Assembly: GCA_004194705.1 (NCBI GenBank)
Contig: SADC01000266.1
Span: 62,001 to 126,000, forward strand
Length of the DNA stretch: 64,000 nt
From: Ditylenchus dipsaci
Lineage: Eukaryota > Nematoda > Chromadorea > Rhabditida > Anguinidae
Direction: 5' to 3'
The position numbers and the translations under genes are program-made. Below, in pieces: positions 1 to 14,300 of the stretch. Every line of letters begins with the position of its first letter. The first letter of the stretch is position 1. The notes under the pieces were generated by a model. The model saw only the letters and a list, made by a program, of their open reading frames with translations, made no database searches and had not been told where the DNA came from.

Positions 1-360
1 AAAAGACGACTTTTTCGGAAAAAAATTAGTAAAATTTTTGACCATTGGCTGCTTAAGACAAAAAGCATAATTTAACCAAAAAAATTTCTCGAAAAAGTGT
101 CGTTTGCAGCTTGAAAACATTTTTTTAGCATGCTTCAGACACCATAACATCTCAAAAAGTAGTTGAAACATGATTTTGTGCGAGTACGGCCAACACTAAA
201 GAAATCTCTGGCCAAAAAGAAGAACTCTATGGCCGAAAACGAAAATTCTATGGCCTAAAAAATATATCTTTAGATAAACCACAGTTTGAAGGGTAACTTG
301 CCTGAGAGCCGTCTTCAAAAGCAGGTAAAAACACAATTCCACAAACATGATTTTGAATAA

Positions 361-972
361 GGGTAATATTTAATTTTGCCCCCTAATTGCTGAAAAATGC
401 CCCCTAATTACTGAGAAATGCCCCTAATTTTTTGAAAGATGCCCCAAAATTTTTTTTCTCGTCGTTTTTAGTCAAAATTTTGCGGGAATCCAAATTTTCT
501 AGTCATAAAATAACTTGGGTTGGTCAGAATCACACCCCGGAATGGCCAAAAGCCCCTGAAAGTGGGTTTTTTGGAGGTTGACTGAAAGGAGGGGGTAGAC
601 TTTTTGCGAAAATTCGATTGAGTGAATCAGAATTCCAGTCCGATCGGTTGAATCACTTAGAATTTTATCCTGAACACTCAAAACCACCATAACCTGGAAT
701 TCTGAGCGATAAAGCCCATCGGACCGAAATTCTGATCGATTTTTCGCAATCGAATTTTCGCAAAAAGATTACCTCCCCTATAGTAAACCCCAAAATCAAT
801 TTTAAGGGCTTCTGGCCATTCTGGGGTGGGATTCTGACCAATCCAGGTTATTTCTGACTAGAAAATTTGAATTTCCGCAAAATTAAGACTAAAAACGACG
901 AAAAAAAATGGGGGCAATTTTCAGAAAATCAGGGGCATTTTTCAGTAATAGGGGGCAAAATTAAATACCACC
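361..972. mobile_element. Palindromic MITE with 9 bp target duplication
   Basis: The left arm (GGTAATATTTAATTTTGCCC onward) is repeated in reverse complement at the right end (GGGGGCAAAATTAAATACCACC-type). The element is flanked by TTTGAATAA at 352-360 and 973-981. The arms are about 250 nt and include a CCGGAATGGCC segment and a poorly conserved centre. A 9 bp duplication is typical of Mutator-like elements. No coding sequence was seen. It lies in or beyond a GRIP intron. Confidence 0.7.
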
Positions 973-998
973 TTTGAATAAAGAGCGGTCATTCTATT

Positions 999-1372
999 TA
1001 GCGTTGACCAATTACACGGGTAAAATCTCGGGTATTTACCCGGTATTTACCCGAAAGTCGGGTAAATCTTTAAATGTGCCTAGCTCCATTTTTCTTCAAA
1101 ATTTAGTCATTGCTGGCGTCATCCAACAAAAAAAAAGAAGCGCCCAAAAGTGTAAGAATAAAGGGTAAAAGGGTTTGGCAAAACAAAAACACTTCTTACT
1201 TTTAAATTCGCTTTGAGACAAGCGAATTCAAACAAAATTTTTGGAAAAAATATATTATTATCACAAAATCTTTAGTAAAGATTTTACCCGATTTCTATAC
1301 GGCGGGTAAAATTTCTGGGTATTCACCCGGGTAAATACCCGGGTATTTACCCAAAAAGATTGGTAAACCCTA
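999..1372. mobile_element. hAT-type MITE with GGGTAAATACCC sub-repeats
   Basis: The ends read TAGCGTTGACCAAT and, reversed, TAGGGTTTACCAAT. Inside both ends are several copies of GGGTATTTACCC/GGGTAAAT. Flanking octamers ATTCTATT (991-998) and GTTCTATT (1373-1380) match at 7 of 8 positions, as expected for an old hAT insertion. Confidence 0.65.
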
Positions 1373-1798
1373 GTTCTATTACACAAACGACAGCTAGTGA
1401 TGGTTTTTTGCGAATACTTTTATATAAATAAAAATACCTATTTTTAGCCAAAAAAATTATTCTGTGAGGCACCAGTATGTGAAATTTAAACAGAAATCCA
1501 AAACTTGGATTCTAAATCACTGAGCAGAATACAAAAAAAAATGGTTGCTGAGACATGACCATAAGTTGAATGGTCATTTTTCAAAATATTCGTAGCCCAA
1601 CTCATGGTCATATCTCAGTAATCATGATTTTTTTCAAATTTTGTTAAGTGATTTGGATTTCTGATGAACTTTCCCATTCTGGACTACCTCCCAATAATTT
1701 CTTTGTCTGAAAATACGCAGTCTTATATAAAAGTACAAATAATTTTTCAAAAAAAAATCCACCACGAACTGTCCGTTCTATCAGAGCAAATACGATAT

Positions 1799-2092
1799 TT
1801 TAAAGGGGGGGGGGACACTTGGGGGGGGGGGGGGGTTGAGAAATGAGTTTGTCAGCCTAAGGAAAAACTCATTAGCGGGTTGCAAAAATTTTATATATAA
1901 AATTATTTATGTAATTATATGATGGGTTTGATGGTTTCACTAAATATTGTCAAATAATGTAGTGAAACCCATTATTAAATCACATAAATAATTTTATATT
2001 TAAAATCTTTTGCAACCCATTTATGGGTTTTTCATCAGGTTTACAAATCCATTTCTCAACATCCCCCCCCCCAAGTGTCGCCCCCCCTTTAA
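1799..2092. mobile_element. G-run-ended palindromic MITE
   Basis: TTTAAAGGGGGGGGGG-ACACTTGGGGG on the left is mirrored by CCCCAAGTGTC-GCCCCCCCTTTAA on the right, with a central inverted pair containing ATGGGTTTGATGGTTTCAC. The long G runs are likely to be miscounted. The same terminal style recurs at 47543-47928. Confidence 0.6.
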
Positions 2093-2120
2093 CAATTTTT
2101 AGTTTTTTCAAATTTATTAC

Positions 2121-2389
2121 CTCTTCATGCTTCCATTAGCGGTGAACCAGTCGTTGATTGAAATGATTCTGTCGCCCACTTGCAACACTCCACACTTATC
2201 AGCCGCAGAGTTGCGCTCAATGTTAGAAATGAGAGAGCGTTGGTGGATGAGTTACTACTGGCAGCTTCATCCAAGTGCCCTTCGAAGCCATCCTCGTCCA
2301 ATACTCTTCCAGGCTGATACCAAAGGTTTTGGACGATGGTTTGCCACCAGTTGTCAAAGAATGGCTGGGTGAACGTCGTGCAGGGCGAC
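2121..2389 (-). CDS. GRIP: GRIP exon: PDZ4
   Basis: After an acceptor at TGTTAAG the exon reads VALHDVHPAI, then in the next frame TTGGKPSSKTFGISLEEYWT, and after another break ISNIERNSAADKCGVLQVGD and RIISINDWFTANGSMKR. This is a full PDZ first half plus the GD turn and IN loop. Vertebrate PDZ4 has [20 protein letters not shown] at the same place. The donor is AG|GTAATA at 2117-2120. Two indels are needed to join the three frames. The remaining helix and strand of the domain are expected beyond 2.1 kb but I could not find them before the window edge. Confidence 0.88.
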
Positions 2390-5300
2390 CTTAACAATTT
2401 GTTGAAAATTAAATATTAAAAGAGAGCTTTTTATAGTTTTTTGGCAGCCAGGGTTGACAAGAAGTGACTTTTCTGTCCACATCTCAAGCCACTTATTTTT
2501 TTGTGAAATTATATGAAGGTTTTCCTATTACTTCGGTTTTTTCACTATAATATGCGCTTTTAAAATTTCTATAAAAAATAAGGAAAATGTCTTTAGATTG
2601 TATCTAAAAATTTTAGATCCGCTGATAGAATACAATGAAAGGGAAAAATAATTTTTTGTTGTAAAAAGCCACCTGTTGGCCGCCAAAGCCACCTCTTGCC
2701 AACCCTGTTTGCATTTTTTACTTTTTTGCAAATCAACTAGCGTTATTTTCTCAGATATATTCCTCAATGGTACGACTTTTTAGCTTGGTCACCCGGTTGT
2801 AGTTTTTTTGTAATTTTTAAACTTAGGCAAGGGTTGGCCAGAGCAAGTTGGACAGACTCATACATGAGTCTAAAATAATTTTGAGTCCCTCCTAACATAC
2901 GTTGGCCAACCCTTGCCTTAATTACAAAAAAATACAGGGCGGATCAAGCCATTGAGGGATGGTTCGATCCAAAAAAGGTTTAGCCTTTTTATATATTTCT
3001 TTAAAAGTGCCACTTTTACGTATACGCTTTTGTAAATTACAACTTTTTGGGTAAAAATTTTTGTAATAAAGTAAAAAGAGCCCACCTCCATAGTCTCAGC
3101 ATGGCAAATCTGGCCAGAAGGTATAGACGAGCCCACAGCATTTTGGACAAATCGTCCAGTCACAGAGCCTATTATTGACAGAATTTGGTTAAAGGACAAA
3201 ATTATTTTTCATTTTTAAAATTTTCAGCACCCAAATTATGTTTGAGGATCACATCCAAAACTATGGTCAACTGGTTGTGGACCAGATGTGTTTATTAATC
3301 AAAAGTCGTAAAAGAAATGTGCAAAAGGCGGAAGAGGCACGAGCCAGAACTGGCCAGAGCCTGGTCAACTACTACATTTTCCCCTTACTTATGATAACAA
3401 CAACACATCTGGATTTGGATCAGCTCTTGTTTTTTCAATTGACAAATTTAGGGATACTCTCGTTTATTCCCCCCAAGCACGTGAAAAAAAATTTTCAAAG
3501 CTTATTCCTGGAATTGGCTTATAGTGAAAAGAAACATGCGAGAAATCGATTGCGATCATCAGAAAAGCAGAAACGGCATCTATTGCCCGTAAACACGCAT
3601 GTTTCACTATGATTGTTTTGACATTTTGAGCACAATAAACTCGTTCAACTTTATAATGTGCAATTTTACGGGCAACAGATGCCGTTTTCTGCTTTTCTGA
3701 TGATTGCAATCGATTCCTCACATGTTTTTACCTGGGGGGGGGGGGGTGTAAACGAGAGTAACAAATTCACGCTAATTTTTTTAAAGTATATTTTAGTGCA
3801 GGATTTTCCAAGAAATTCCTCGTATTTCCGAAGAGCATAATTTTTTCTACAGCTTTTTGGAGTCATACAGTCTACTCTCGATTTAAAGACACCCCCTCAA
3901 GTTCGTTCCCGCCTAGGGTCCGACACTTTTTCTATCTAGATTTTTTAAAAATTTCAGACATTTTTGTTTTGACAGTCTGGTTTCGAATATTGCAATAATT
4001 CCAATGTTTCTTATTATTTTTTAAAATCCTAAAATTTTTATTTCCAAAAGCAAAAACTCGATTTTAGATAATTGGGTGCCGTTGAATCGAACTTTTGCTT
4101 TTTTGAAAAGGAAATTTTAAGATTTTGAATCGAAATCCTTGTAATAAATTATTACTAATAATACTGTTCGAAAAGAAAGGAGAAAAGCCTCCAGAAATCG
4201 AAGTAATCGAGGGAAGAAAGATTATATTTCTACAGTTAACCATGGGGAAACATTGATTTAGGAGGAGTGGGTGGTCATCCTGGAAAATGGAAACACGCCG
4301 GAAATGGAACAATTCCAAAAATATTATGTTGTTAATTTTTTGGTGCATCGCACAGGCATCTCCTTTGAACTATGCAAAAAAAGAATGCAAATTAGGTTTA
4401 AGGTCATACAAAGAATGAAACCTAATTATCATCTTACACAAAACCAAAATTTATCAGCCCACTTACTAATAGTAGCGACGCCGACCAGTCCAGTGTAGTG
4501 AAACAGACGTGGAACATCTGGATTACAACAAACAAACACCAAAAATATCAGAAATTTAGCCAATTAGGTCCATGAAACCTACTGACAGCCAATTAATTAG
4601 ACCAATAAAACAACTAATGAACCAACACTCCGATGAGAAACCACTGGCAATAGGAGCAGCAACCAAAAGCATTAATTCCAAATCCAACACAATCAATCTG
4701 GACACCGCCCTTTTTAAAAAATTGTTGCAAATTAAAAATATTAGAGAAGATGGATGAGTTGGGGCTGACTGGACTGGAGTAGTTAATCTGGCCAAGGACA
4801 AACATATTTAGCAGCAAGGGAAGCAAGTTCCTTTGCTCCACATTTTTTGGAAGATCCAATGTCCAGTGGTTCATCGGAAGGGGGAGGCCAGGTTGGAATA
4901 GACAACAAGGATTATTAAAGGCAAAGAGTTTAATAAGTTAGTCTAGGCAACAATGCTGGTGTTATCAGAATAGAGACCAGGTGTCTGTGTCACTAATGAA
5001 GGCACTCATTTTTGAGGGCTTACACTGGTTGAGTTGGTTTTAGGTTTTTTGGAAAGATTAGATGAAATTTAAAGGGGTGGTTGAAAATTTTGAAATTTTG
5101 ACGAAAATGAACTATTTTATTGATTTTCGATGGATGTATGACAGCTCGCGGCGGTATTTTTGAGAAAATTTTTTGTACTTTGAAATAAGAGTGCGGTCCC
5201 TCTCGATTTAGTGTAGTCTTGATTCAGTCTACCTCCCGATTTAGTGTACAGGGTGGGGCGAAAAAATTAGGCCATGGCTTCCGCGCGCCGGTGAAACCAA

Positions 5301-8300
5301 AAACAATTTTGAGGTTTCAACCAACCAACATAAAAAAGATAAGGCCATAAAGGTCATTACACTCAGTAAAAAAAGTTTTATTTCTAAGAAAATACCAAAA
5401 GACAATACATGAAAAATGCGATAACAGTACTACTCCATGAAAAACTAAGAAATGGCAGGGTTTTTCGCCCCACCCTGTAGTGTATATTTTCCAGGTCCTC
5501 ACGAGCTACACTAAATCGAGAGTGGGCCCAACCCTGAGATATGACTAAAATTTAGTGTACGAATATTTTTGAAAATTACCATTCAACTTCGGTCATATCT
5601 CAGTGACCAAAAATACTTCTTTGTGATTTAGATCGAAATTCACAGCATGTGACTCCACAGCTGAAAGCCTAGGAATTTTTTCGAGGCTTTCAGTTGTGCG
5701 GTTACATACTCGATATTTTGGTAGAGAAAAACACACTCACATAAAAACAAAAATAATGACAACAAATGAAAAATTAAGTTAATTGTGTGCCAACTATACA
5801 CATGACCATTTTCCAATGCCTTTTGCTGCTCTAACACTAAGCTACCGCGGGGCATTATCACCGATTTGGGATTTTTAATAAATATTTCTGGAAGGGCGCC
5901 TAACCAACCTCTTTACAATAGCTGAAGCAGTTAAATTGGACTAAAAATTAATACTTACCCGGCCCTGACAACAAAGGAAATCTCTCCAAGGGCCAGCTTG
6001 GATTGTTGGTCATAGACTTAGACATCAGATTTGGTCTTCTGGAATTTCTGGGAAGGATTGGGCTACTGGAACTTTGACCACTGTATCAGAAGAGTTGTTG
6101 CCCATGGTTGAAGTGTGGTTACGGTGGACTGCTTTACGGGCTGCTTGTGTTCGGGCTGGCTGTCTGGTTTGCACTTCTGGTGGTGAGCACGATGAAGAAG
6201 TGTTGGAATTCAATCTGCAAATAGATAAGCTATTTTGAGCAGCTCGTTCAATTTTTGATACGTCAATGATTTTCAAGTACAGTCAAAGCTCGATTAAACA
6301 TACACCCTGGAGATCAAGTCCAGGGGTGGTAGTAAACGTCAACGGATAAAATCCGTGGATAGAAATATCCGCGGATAAAAACCCGTAGTAACAATCACGG
6401 ATATAAATATCCGCGGATATGGATACGGATAAAATCCGCGGATTTATCCGCAGCTAAGGATAAATCCCGGATATATTCACGATTTATCCGCGAATAAAAT
6501 CTGCTAAAAAATATGAGCATGGTTATTTCCACTAAAAGTAAAAAAAAGTTAAACTACTATTTTTTTATGTTTTCCTTAAGGCCTCAAACACAATGAGGAG
6601 TCTGTTTGCGGATGCTAAATCAGATTTGTCGCACGGAAATGGCCATAACTTTTTTTTCAATTTTTCAAAAATTATTCTGTTATTACCATTTTGTAGCTAA
6701 GATTCAGGGCTACCATATGAGCATTTTATAAAGTAGATGTCTTTTGAAAAATTAAGATAAAAATGTGAGACTCCGCCCAAGACTCCTGACCAGAATTCTA
6801 GTCAGGAGTCTTGGGCGGAGTCTTTCATTTTTATCTCAATTTTCAAAAGACATCTACTTTATAAAATGCTCATATGGTAGCCTGAATCTTAGCTACAAAA
6901 TGGTAATAACAGAATAATTTTGAAAAATTGAAAAAAAAGTTATGGCCATTTCCGTGCGACAAATCTGATTTAGCATCCGCAAACAGACTCCTCATTGTGT
7001 TTGAGGCCTAAAGCAGGAAATGTTTTATTCATATTTATTCACGTGTATTTTACAAGATCAGTCGAAAAATATTGCATTAATCTTAGAGATGCAGATTTGG
7101 GTTTATGCGATTTATGCGATGCGATATTTTTAGCCTCGCCTGGATGCGATAGAGATATGCGATATTTCTAAAAATTGAGGTGCATATATCGCTGCGGTAT
7201 GCGATATTTTTTCTAAACGACTATGTCCATGAAAAACCGTCTTAATCGTGTTTTTTTACAATTACTTAAACGGTTAATAAAAACAGAAGTTTCAGACCAC
7301 TTGAAGTTAGGGGAGGGCGCTAGTTAGAGAGGGGGATTAGAGAAAATACGGTATGAGGTTAACTGATCCATTCGAGCACTCTGCGTGGGGGATTATGAAC
7401 TCAAGCCCAAACGATGTGATGAACGACCTTGTTGTCGTGAGCAGACACTTCTCCTAAACCAAAAAAATGAAAAGTACCAGTTCGTCTGATCAAACATTGC
7501 TACATAAACAGCTTCATTGATTTCTTCTTTGCTTTCTCTTCTTCTCAGAATCTCAAAGCGATATTTTTCAATTTGCGATGCGATATACGATATTTCCAAA
7601 AATCAAAATGCGATATTTGCGATCGATATTTTTCGACCAAATTCGATGCGATATGCGATATATCGATCGTCCGCATCTCTAATTAATCTTTTTGCACCAT
7701 GTTTTTGAAGAATTTCGCACAAGTATTCCCGTAAATCTGTCTAAAGTTTTTATAATTTTTACAATAAGTCTAGCACAGAGATGGAAAAGTAATTTTCTAA
7801 AAAAAATTTGTACACTTAGAAACCGCAGAAGCTCTTTTTCAAAGTTTCATGTAAAATCCAGAGTATAAATTTCCCCCAGATAGATTTCTTTTCGTAATCC
7901 TGTTTTTATGATTGCTAATGGCCTGTTCACATACTGATAGTGAGAGTGGGAGTGAGAGTAAGTTGTCATTGTGAACACCCCTTACTCTCGCTCTCACTCC
8001 CACTCCACTCTCACTCTCAGGTGTTCACAATGCATTTTTCTATTTGCATTTAACTTGTCATTTTGATATTTTATTTTTTGAATTGTTCATAATATTGTAA
8101 ATTACGACAAAAGATTGCTCGTTGGATCGTTATAATGCCTCGTAAAATTTCTTAACAGACACAAGAGTATTAATCGAGATTTCACAGATTAATAGAGGTT
8201 TCACAATAGAGGTTCCATAGAGATTAATAGAGGTTTCACGGCATGTTCAAATTATTTTATGTTCTCAGTGCTTCATTCATTTCTCCCTATCCAAAACCAC

Positions 8301-11300
8301 GATTCGTAGTTGTTTAAATTGTTCTGATATCTTTTTTGAACTCCAAGAGTAAAGCTGCCATCCTTTCCCGACATTTAGTAAGAACAGAGGAAGTTCTACT
8401 GGGATTTATTGATGCACCGTGGCAAGCTAGAAGAACCAGCGACCATAGCCTGGTCAGCACAATACAAAGACAAAGCTGGTACAAGAGATTCTGAAGACAG
8501 AGATTCTTGAAGTTCCACTTCTTTGGCAACCACAGCATTGGAGCAGCAGGGGCACCCACATTCAGACCATCCGGGATTTTAGCATCGGCTGGCTTGAGGA
8601 TTGAGCACGGATCCACCACTGGCTTGACTGCGGCTGGCATGAAGACGGAGGACTGGTTGTCGCACTTTGGAGAGACAGCTAGAGCGGACTTCTGGACTTC
8701 CACATTCTTGAAATCCGGGATTGAGCATCGGCTGACGAGAGGATTGGACTCCATTATTCACTGGTGCTGCGACTGACGGCGATTGCTGAAAGGCATGAGG
8801 CTGGTCGCTGATTTCCTTGGCTGACTTGACCACGGCAGGCACCACCAGAGAGAACTTGCTTGATTCACCGGCACAGCGGGAGCGCAAACTGAGGCGATGG
8901 ACGTCCTGGTACGGCGAGGGGCGACGGTCATTTGGTCCCGGGTCATTTGGTCCCCGGTCATTTGATCCCGGTCATTTGATCCCCGGTCATTTGGTCCCTG
9001 GTCTTTTGGTCCCCGGTCATTTGGTCCCAAAGCCGCCAGTATAAATTTTTTTAATGTTTTTCCATGTTGTCTTGAACGAAACCTATATCGATCCAATTTT
9101 GAGACTTGCAAATCGTTTAGCTCTTGTTTGCAACATGCTCATGTGTTTCTAATAAGTCAAACTTCAAATATCTGCATTACAGCTATCCGACACTCGTGGT
9201 ATTTTTTCAGCCTAAATCTACTTTATTGACTGCAATTGGCTTATTCTTTGTTGAACGGCATCCCTAATTATCTGACACCTCAATTATCCAGCACTCTGAA
9301 GCTAGTCCCAAAGGATGCCGGATAAACTAGCTAAGACTGTATCTTTTTATTTTACTTGTTTAGCGACGCAATGAATTGAATGGCTGCCATCCAAAAAATA
9401 GACTACCACTACGATCCCCAAAATGAGTAAAATACATACATACTCAAATGAATGTGACCGGGAATGTGAACGCTTAAAAAAGTGGACAATGACCTGGAAA
9501 AGTGTTAAAAACCCATGCAAATGTCCGGTTAATCGATCATCCATTAGAACTGAGGTTAAATTATATAAAAATTAAATGATAGGAGTTTTTCACATGGAAA
9601 AAAGATTAAATAAAATTTTTTATTACGCAGAGAGTTGACTGTACTCACCCACATCCAGGTTGAATTAAGACCATTGAGGATGGATCTGAACCGTTGGTAG
9701 TGGATCACGACTATTGAAAGTGGTCAGGACCACTAAAAGTCAATATGAACCATTTAGGGTGGACTTGAACCACTGAGGGTGGATCTGGATCATTGAGGAT
9801 GAATCGGGATCACCAAGTGGTCTTCAATATTCCCTTCCCCTCCCATATAGTCTTTAATATTCCTTTCTAAATCCAAAATTTTTCAATTTCCGATTCCACA
9901 GGTGAATGAGACCTATTCAGGAGAAATATATGGTAGAAAACAATTCTTTGCTGTAGCCAGGATTCGAACCTGTTCGAACAATTTAAATTGGCGGCTTTTG
10001 GGGACCAAATGACCGGGGACCAAATGACCAGGGGATCAAATGACCGGGGATCAAATGACGGGGACCAAATGACCGGGACCAAATGACCTAATGCCACGGC
10101 GAGCCTTTGAACTGGTATCGGCTTTACGCCGAATTCAATGCTGGCGGTAAAAGCTGGCTCGTCAAGGTCATCGACTAATTTAATTGACAACCCTGGTGAC
10201 TTATGAGTCGCTTGGCCATACTCACAAGCTTTGAATACTGGTCAGGATTAATGCCACTAGAGAGCAATAGCTGAATAGCTTCCTGAATTTACTGGATTGA
10301 GCCTGGTATGATATCTGGTTTTTGTCATGACTATGACTGGTCAAACTAAAGTCACGACGGACACTACAAGAACTAACCTTATTCGAAGGAGAACTAGAGC
10401 AGCTTGACATAACTAAACCAAAAATAAATATGATATAGTTTTATCAGACTGCTCCTGGTGCAGTTAATTCTTGTTGAGACCAAAGCTAGTTTGAATTCAA
10501 ATATAACTAAGTTAATACTGGTCAATTGTCCCTATATCGTGTTCCCTATGAACACTAAATCTGGTTAGGATAAATACTGTTGTTAACGTTCGGGCGAGTC
10601 CTTACAATTTGAATCCAATAAACTGACTGAGCCAATGGGGAGAATTCAACAGTCAGTGTGTACACGGTTTTCAAAGCGTCTAAAATAGCGTTCTCAACAC
10701 CATCTGCGTGAAAGTAAAGGGAATTAAGAACGCTGGATACAGCTGGTTGTGATGAATTGCGTGAGCTCTCCATTTCCAGAAAATCGTCATGGCGTCCCCG
10801 TCTTTCATCTCTTCGTCCTCAACCTAGTCCAAAGAGAAGAAGACGATTGGTGTCTTAAACTACTTCAGCTTTTTTTGCCTATTAAAATTCAAATGTAGTT
10901 TGTTTTTCACAATATCTGGTCGCAATCTATGATATTATGAACAAATTTAAAAAGTAAAAAATAATTTAATTAGTTTTACACAAAAGAAAAAAAAAAGCAG
11001 GTTGCAGTATAGAATCCCCCCCCACGGGACTGATCAGATCGAGGAGATAACATCATATTCGTGTTTCTCGACCCCGATTTCATGAGAAAGCCGGCTGTTT
11101 TTTTGGTTCTGAGAAAAAAAAAAATTCGATCCACAGGGGGGTATCATGGTTTTTTAGTCAAAATTTGAAAAATTTAAATTGGCGCCTTTTGAATTTTAAA
11201 GGGAATAAGGGCTGTATTGGGAGGGAATGGAATAAAGGGGCCACTTTTATGGCAGAACGTTTAAAAGTTCAAAATTTTTGTATTCTGCGCCTGCCTCACC

Positions 11301-14300
11301 ATGTTTTTCAACTGGGCCGTGGCAAAAAAGACTCTATATGCATTTTATGGTCAAGAGTACTTCTCGGAATCATGTCTAAGGTAAGTGTGTGCGCGCATTT
11401 CTAACTCTCAAGCCCCTGCGCCCCCTTCGGGGGTGCAGGGGCTTGGGGGCTTGGAGTTGAGATGCGCACACCCACATACCTTAGACACAAATCACTCGAA
11501 AGTGACTCTGGATGCATGAAAAAGCATGCATACCAGAGTTTATTTATGCGGTAGGCCCCAGTATTCAAAACTATGTTCAACATCTTCTTGTAGTGGGCCC
11601 TGAGTCATTAGTGGCCCCTTTCATTCCTTCCCCTCCCTATACAGCCCTTAATCCCTCTAAAATTCAAAAGCGCCAATTCAAATTTTTCAAATTTTGACTA
11701 AAAAACCATGATACCCCCCTGTGGATCGAAATTTTTTTTTTTTCTCAGAACCAAAAAAACAGCCGGCTTTCTCATGAAATCGGGGTCGAGAAACACGAAT
11801 ATGATGTTATCTCCTCGATCTGATCAGTCCCGTGGGGGATTCTATACTCAAGCCAAAAAGCATTGTGAACACCCGAGAGTGGGAGTGAGAGTAAGGTGCA
11901 TTGTGAACAGCCCCTTACTCTCGCTCTCACTCCCATCTCACGCTCACTCTCAGTATGTGAACAGGCCATAAGCATTTTCTCTGAGTTAAAACGATAAAAA
12001 AAAAACAATTTTAATAATTTTTGAAGAAAAAATTTAGTGCAGCAAAAATTACGACTAAAAAACTGTTTTCTAAACAAAACTTCTTTTTTAGTGTACAGTA
12101 CACCTATTCAAACGTATTCAAGCGTTTTTGGATAGTAATAGATTTTAAAGTACATAAGAAACTATTTTTATCCGCGGATTTATCCTGCTCCCGACCAGGC
12201 TAAGGATAATATCCGCGGATTTTTTGATTGTTACTACCGATTATCCGGGCGGCACCGAATTGATCCACATCGAATTGATCCACACCGAATTGATCCACAA
12301 AATTTGTTCCTGACACGAAATGCTTTCAAATTTTGTCTTGAAAAGTTTACTCGTTAATTCAAACATTCTCAGTGAACGCCGGATCTCCCATGCACCAACT
12401 AAACCAAGTGTCGTCCACTTGGATCAAAATTTTTTTTTACGTTTTTCATGTTCGAAAACTTGTTTTCTGGACTGATTAGGCATGCTGAAGATGGTTTGAT
12501 AGTGAAAATGCCGTTTTCTAAAGTATTTTTTGAGTTTTAAGCAATAAATGATTTCACCAAAATCAATTATTGCCCAATACTCTAAAAATGCCCGAGAAAA
12601 CGGTATATTACCACAATCAAACCGTCTTTAGAATATCCGAGCCAGTCCAGAAAACAGTTTTGGAACATGAAAACCATAAAAAAATTATTGATCCAAGCGG
12701 ACCACCACTAGATTGTGTTGGTACAGGATTATCGGGAGAAACGAGATTAGATTTTAGATAGATGATATCTGGTTTTTGTCATGACTATGACTGGTCAAAC
12801 TAAAGTCACGACGGACACTACAAGAACTAACCTTATTCGAGGAGAACTAGAGCAGCTTGACATAACTAAACCAAAAATAAATATGATATATTTTATCAAG
12901 ACTGCTCTGGTGCAGTTAATTCTTGTTTGAGACCAAGCTAGTTTGAATTCAAATATAACTAAGTTAATACTGGTCAATTGTCCCATACGTGTTCCCTATG
13001 AACACTAAATCTGGTTAGGATAAATACTGGTTGTTAACGTTCGGGCGAGTCCTTACAATTTGAATCCAATAAACGACTGAGCCAATGGGAGAATTCAACA
13101 GTCAGTGTGTACACGGTTTTTCAAAGCGTCTAAAATAGCGTTCTCAACACCATCTGCGTGAAAGTAAAGGGAAATTAAGAACGCTGGATACAGCTGGTTG
13201 TGATGAATTGCGTGAGCTCTCCATTTCCAGAAATCGTCATGGCGTCCCGTCTTTCATCTCTTCGTCCTCAACCTAGTCCAAAAGAGAAGAAGACGATTGG
13301 TGTCTTAAACTACTTCAGCTTTTTTTGCCTATTAAAATTCAAATGTAGTTTGTTTTTCACATATCTGGTCGCAATCTATGATATTATGAAAAATTTAAAA
13401 AGTAAAAAATAATTTAATTAGTTTTACACAAAGAAAAAAAAAAGCAGGTTGCAGTATAGAATCCCCCCCACGGGGACTGATCAGATCGAGGAGATAACAT
13501 CATATATTCGTGTTCTCGACCCCGATTTCATGAGAAAGCCGGCTGTTTTTTTGGTTCTGAGAAAAAAAATTTCGATCCACAGGGGGGTATCATGGTTTTT
13601 TAGTCAAAATTTGAAAAATTTAAATTGGCGCCTTTTGAATTTTAAAGGGAATAAGGGCTGTATTGGGAGGGGAATGGAATAAAGGGGGCCACTTTTATGG
13701 CAGAACGTTAAAAGTTCAAAATTTTTGTATTCTGCGCCTGCCTCACCATGTTTTTCAACTGGGCCGTGGCAAAAAAAGACTCTATATGCATTTTATGGTC
13801 CAAGAGTACTTCTCGGAATCATGTCTAAGGTAAGTGTGTGCGCGCATTTCTAACTCTCAAGCCCCCTGCGCCCCCTTCGGGGGTGCAGGGGGCTTGGGGC
13901 TGGAGTTGAGATGCGCACACCCACATACCTTAGACACAAATCACTCGAAGTGACTCTGGATGCATGAAAAGCATGCATACAGAGTTTATTTATGCGGTAG
14001 GCCCCAGTATTCAAAACTATGTTCAACATCTTCTTGTTAGTGGGCCCTGAGTCATTAGTGGCCCCTTTCATTCCTTCCCCTCCCTATACAGCCCTTAATC
14101 CCTCTAAAATTCAAAAGGCGCCAATTCAAATTTTTCAAATTTTGACTAAAAACCAATGATACCCCCCTGTGGATCGAAATTTTTTTTTTCTCAGAACCAA
14201 AAAAACAGCCGGCTTTCTCATGAAATCGGGTGGTCGAGAAACACGAATATGATGTTATCTCCTCGATCTGATCAGTCCCCGTGGGGATTCTATACTCAAG

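Larger units (their letters stand above)
10309..12763. repeat. 2.45 kb tandem duplication, copy 1
   Basis: Copy 1 begins TGATATCTGGTTTTTGTCAT and ends at GAGATTAGATTTTAGAT. Copy 2 follows directly. The pair is co-linear throughout. Most differences are one-base gains or losses in short homopolymers, with few substitutions. Contents include a micro-exon candidate, the UUCG hairpin element, the GAGAGTG hairpin and a left arm of the GTGGATCAATTCG element. Confidence 0.85.

Noticed and set aside
2918..3199. A 93-codon protein as a whole gene
   Set aside because: Only the part 3086-3168 is supported as an exon; the rest reads into intron past a donor site.
9640..9810. Coding repeat (GGATCTGAACCATTGAGGGT units)
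   Set aside because: Frames are broken in every reading, and the array is part of the centre of a transposon.
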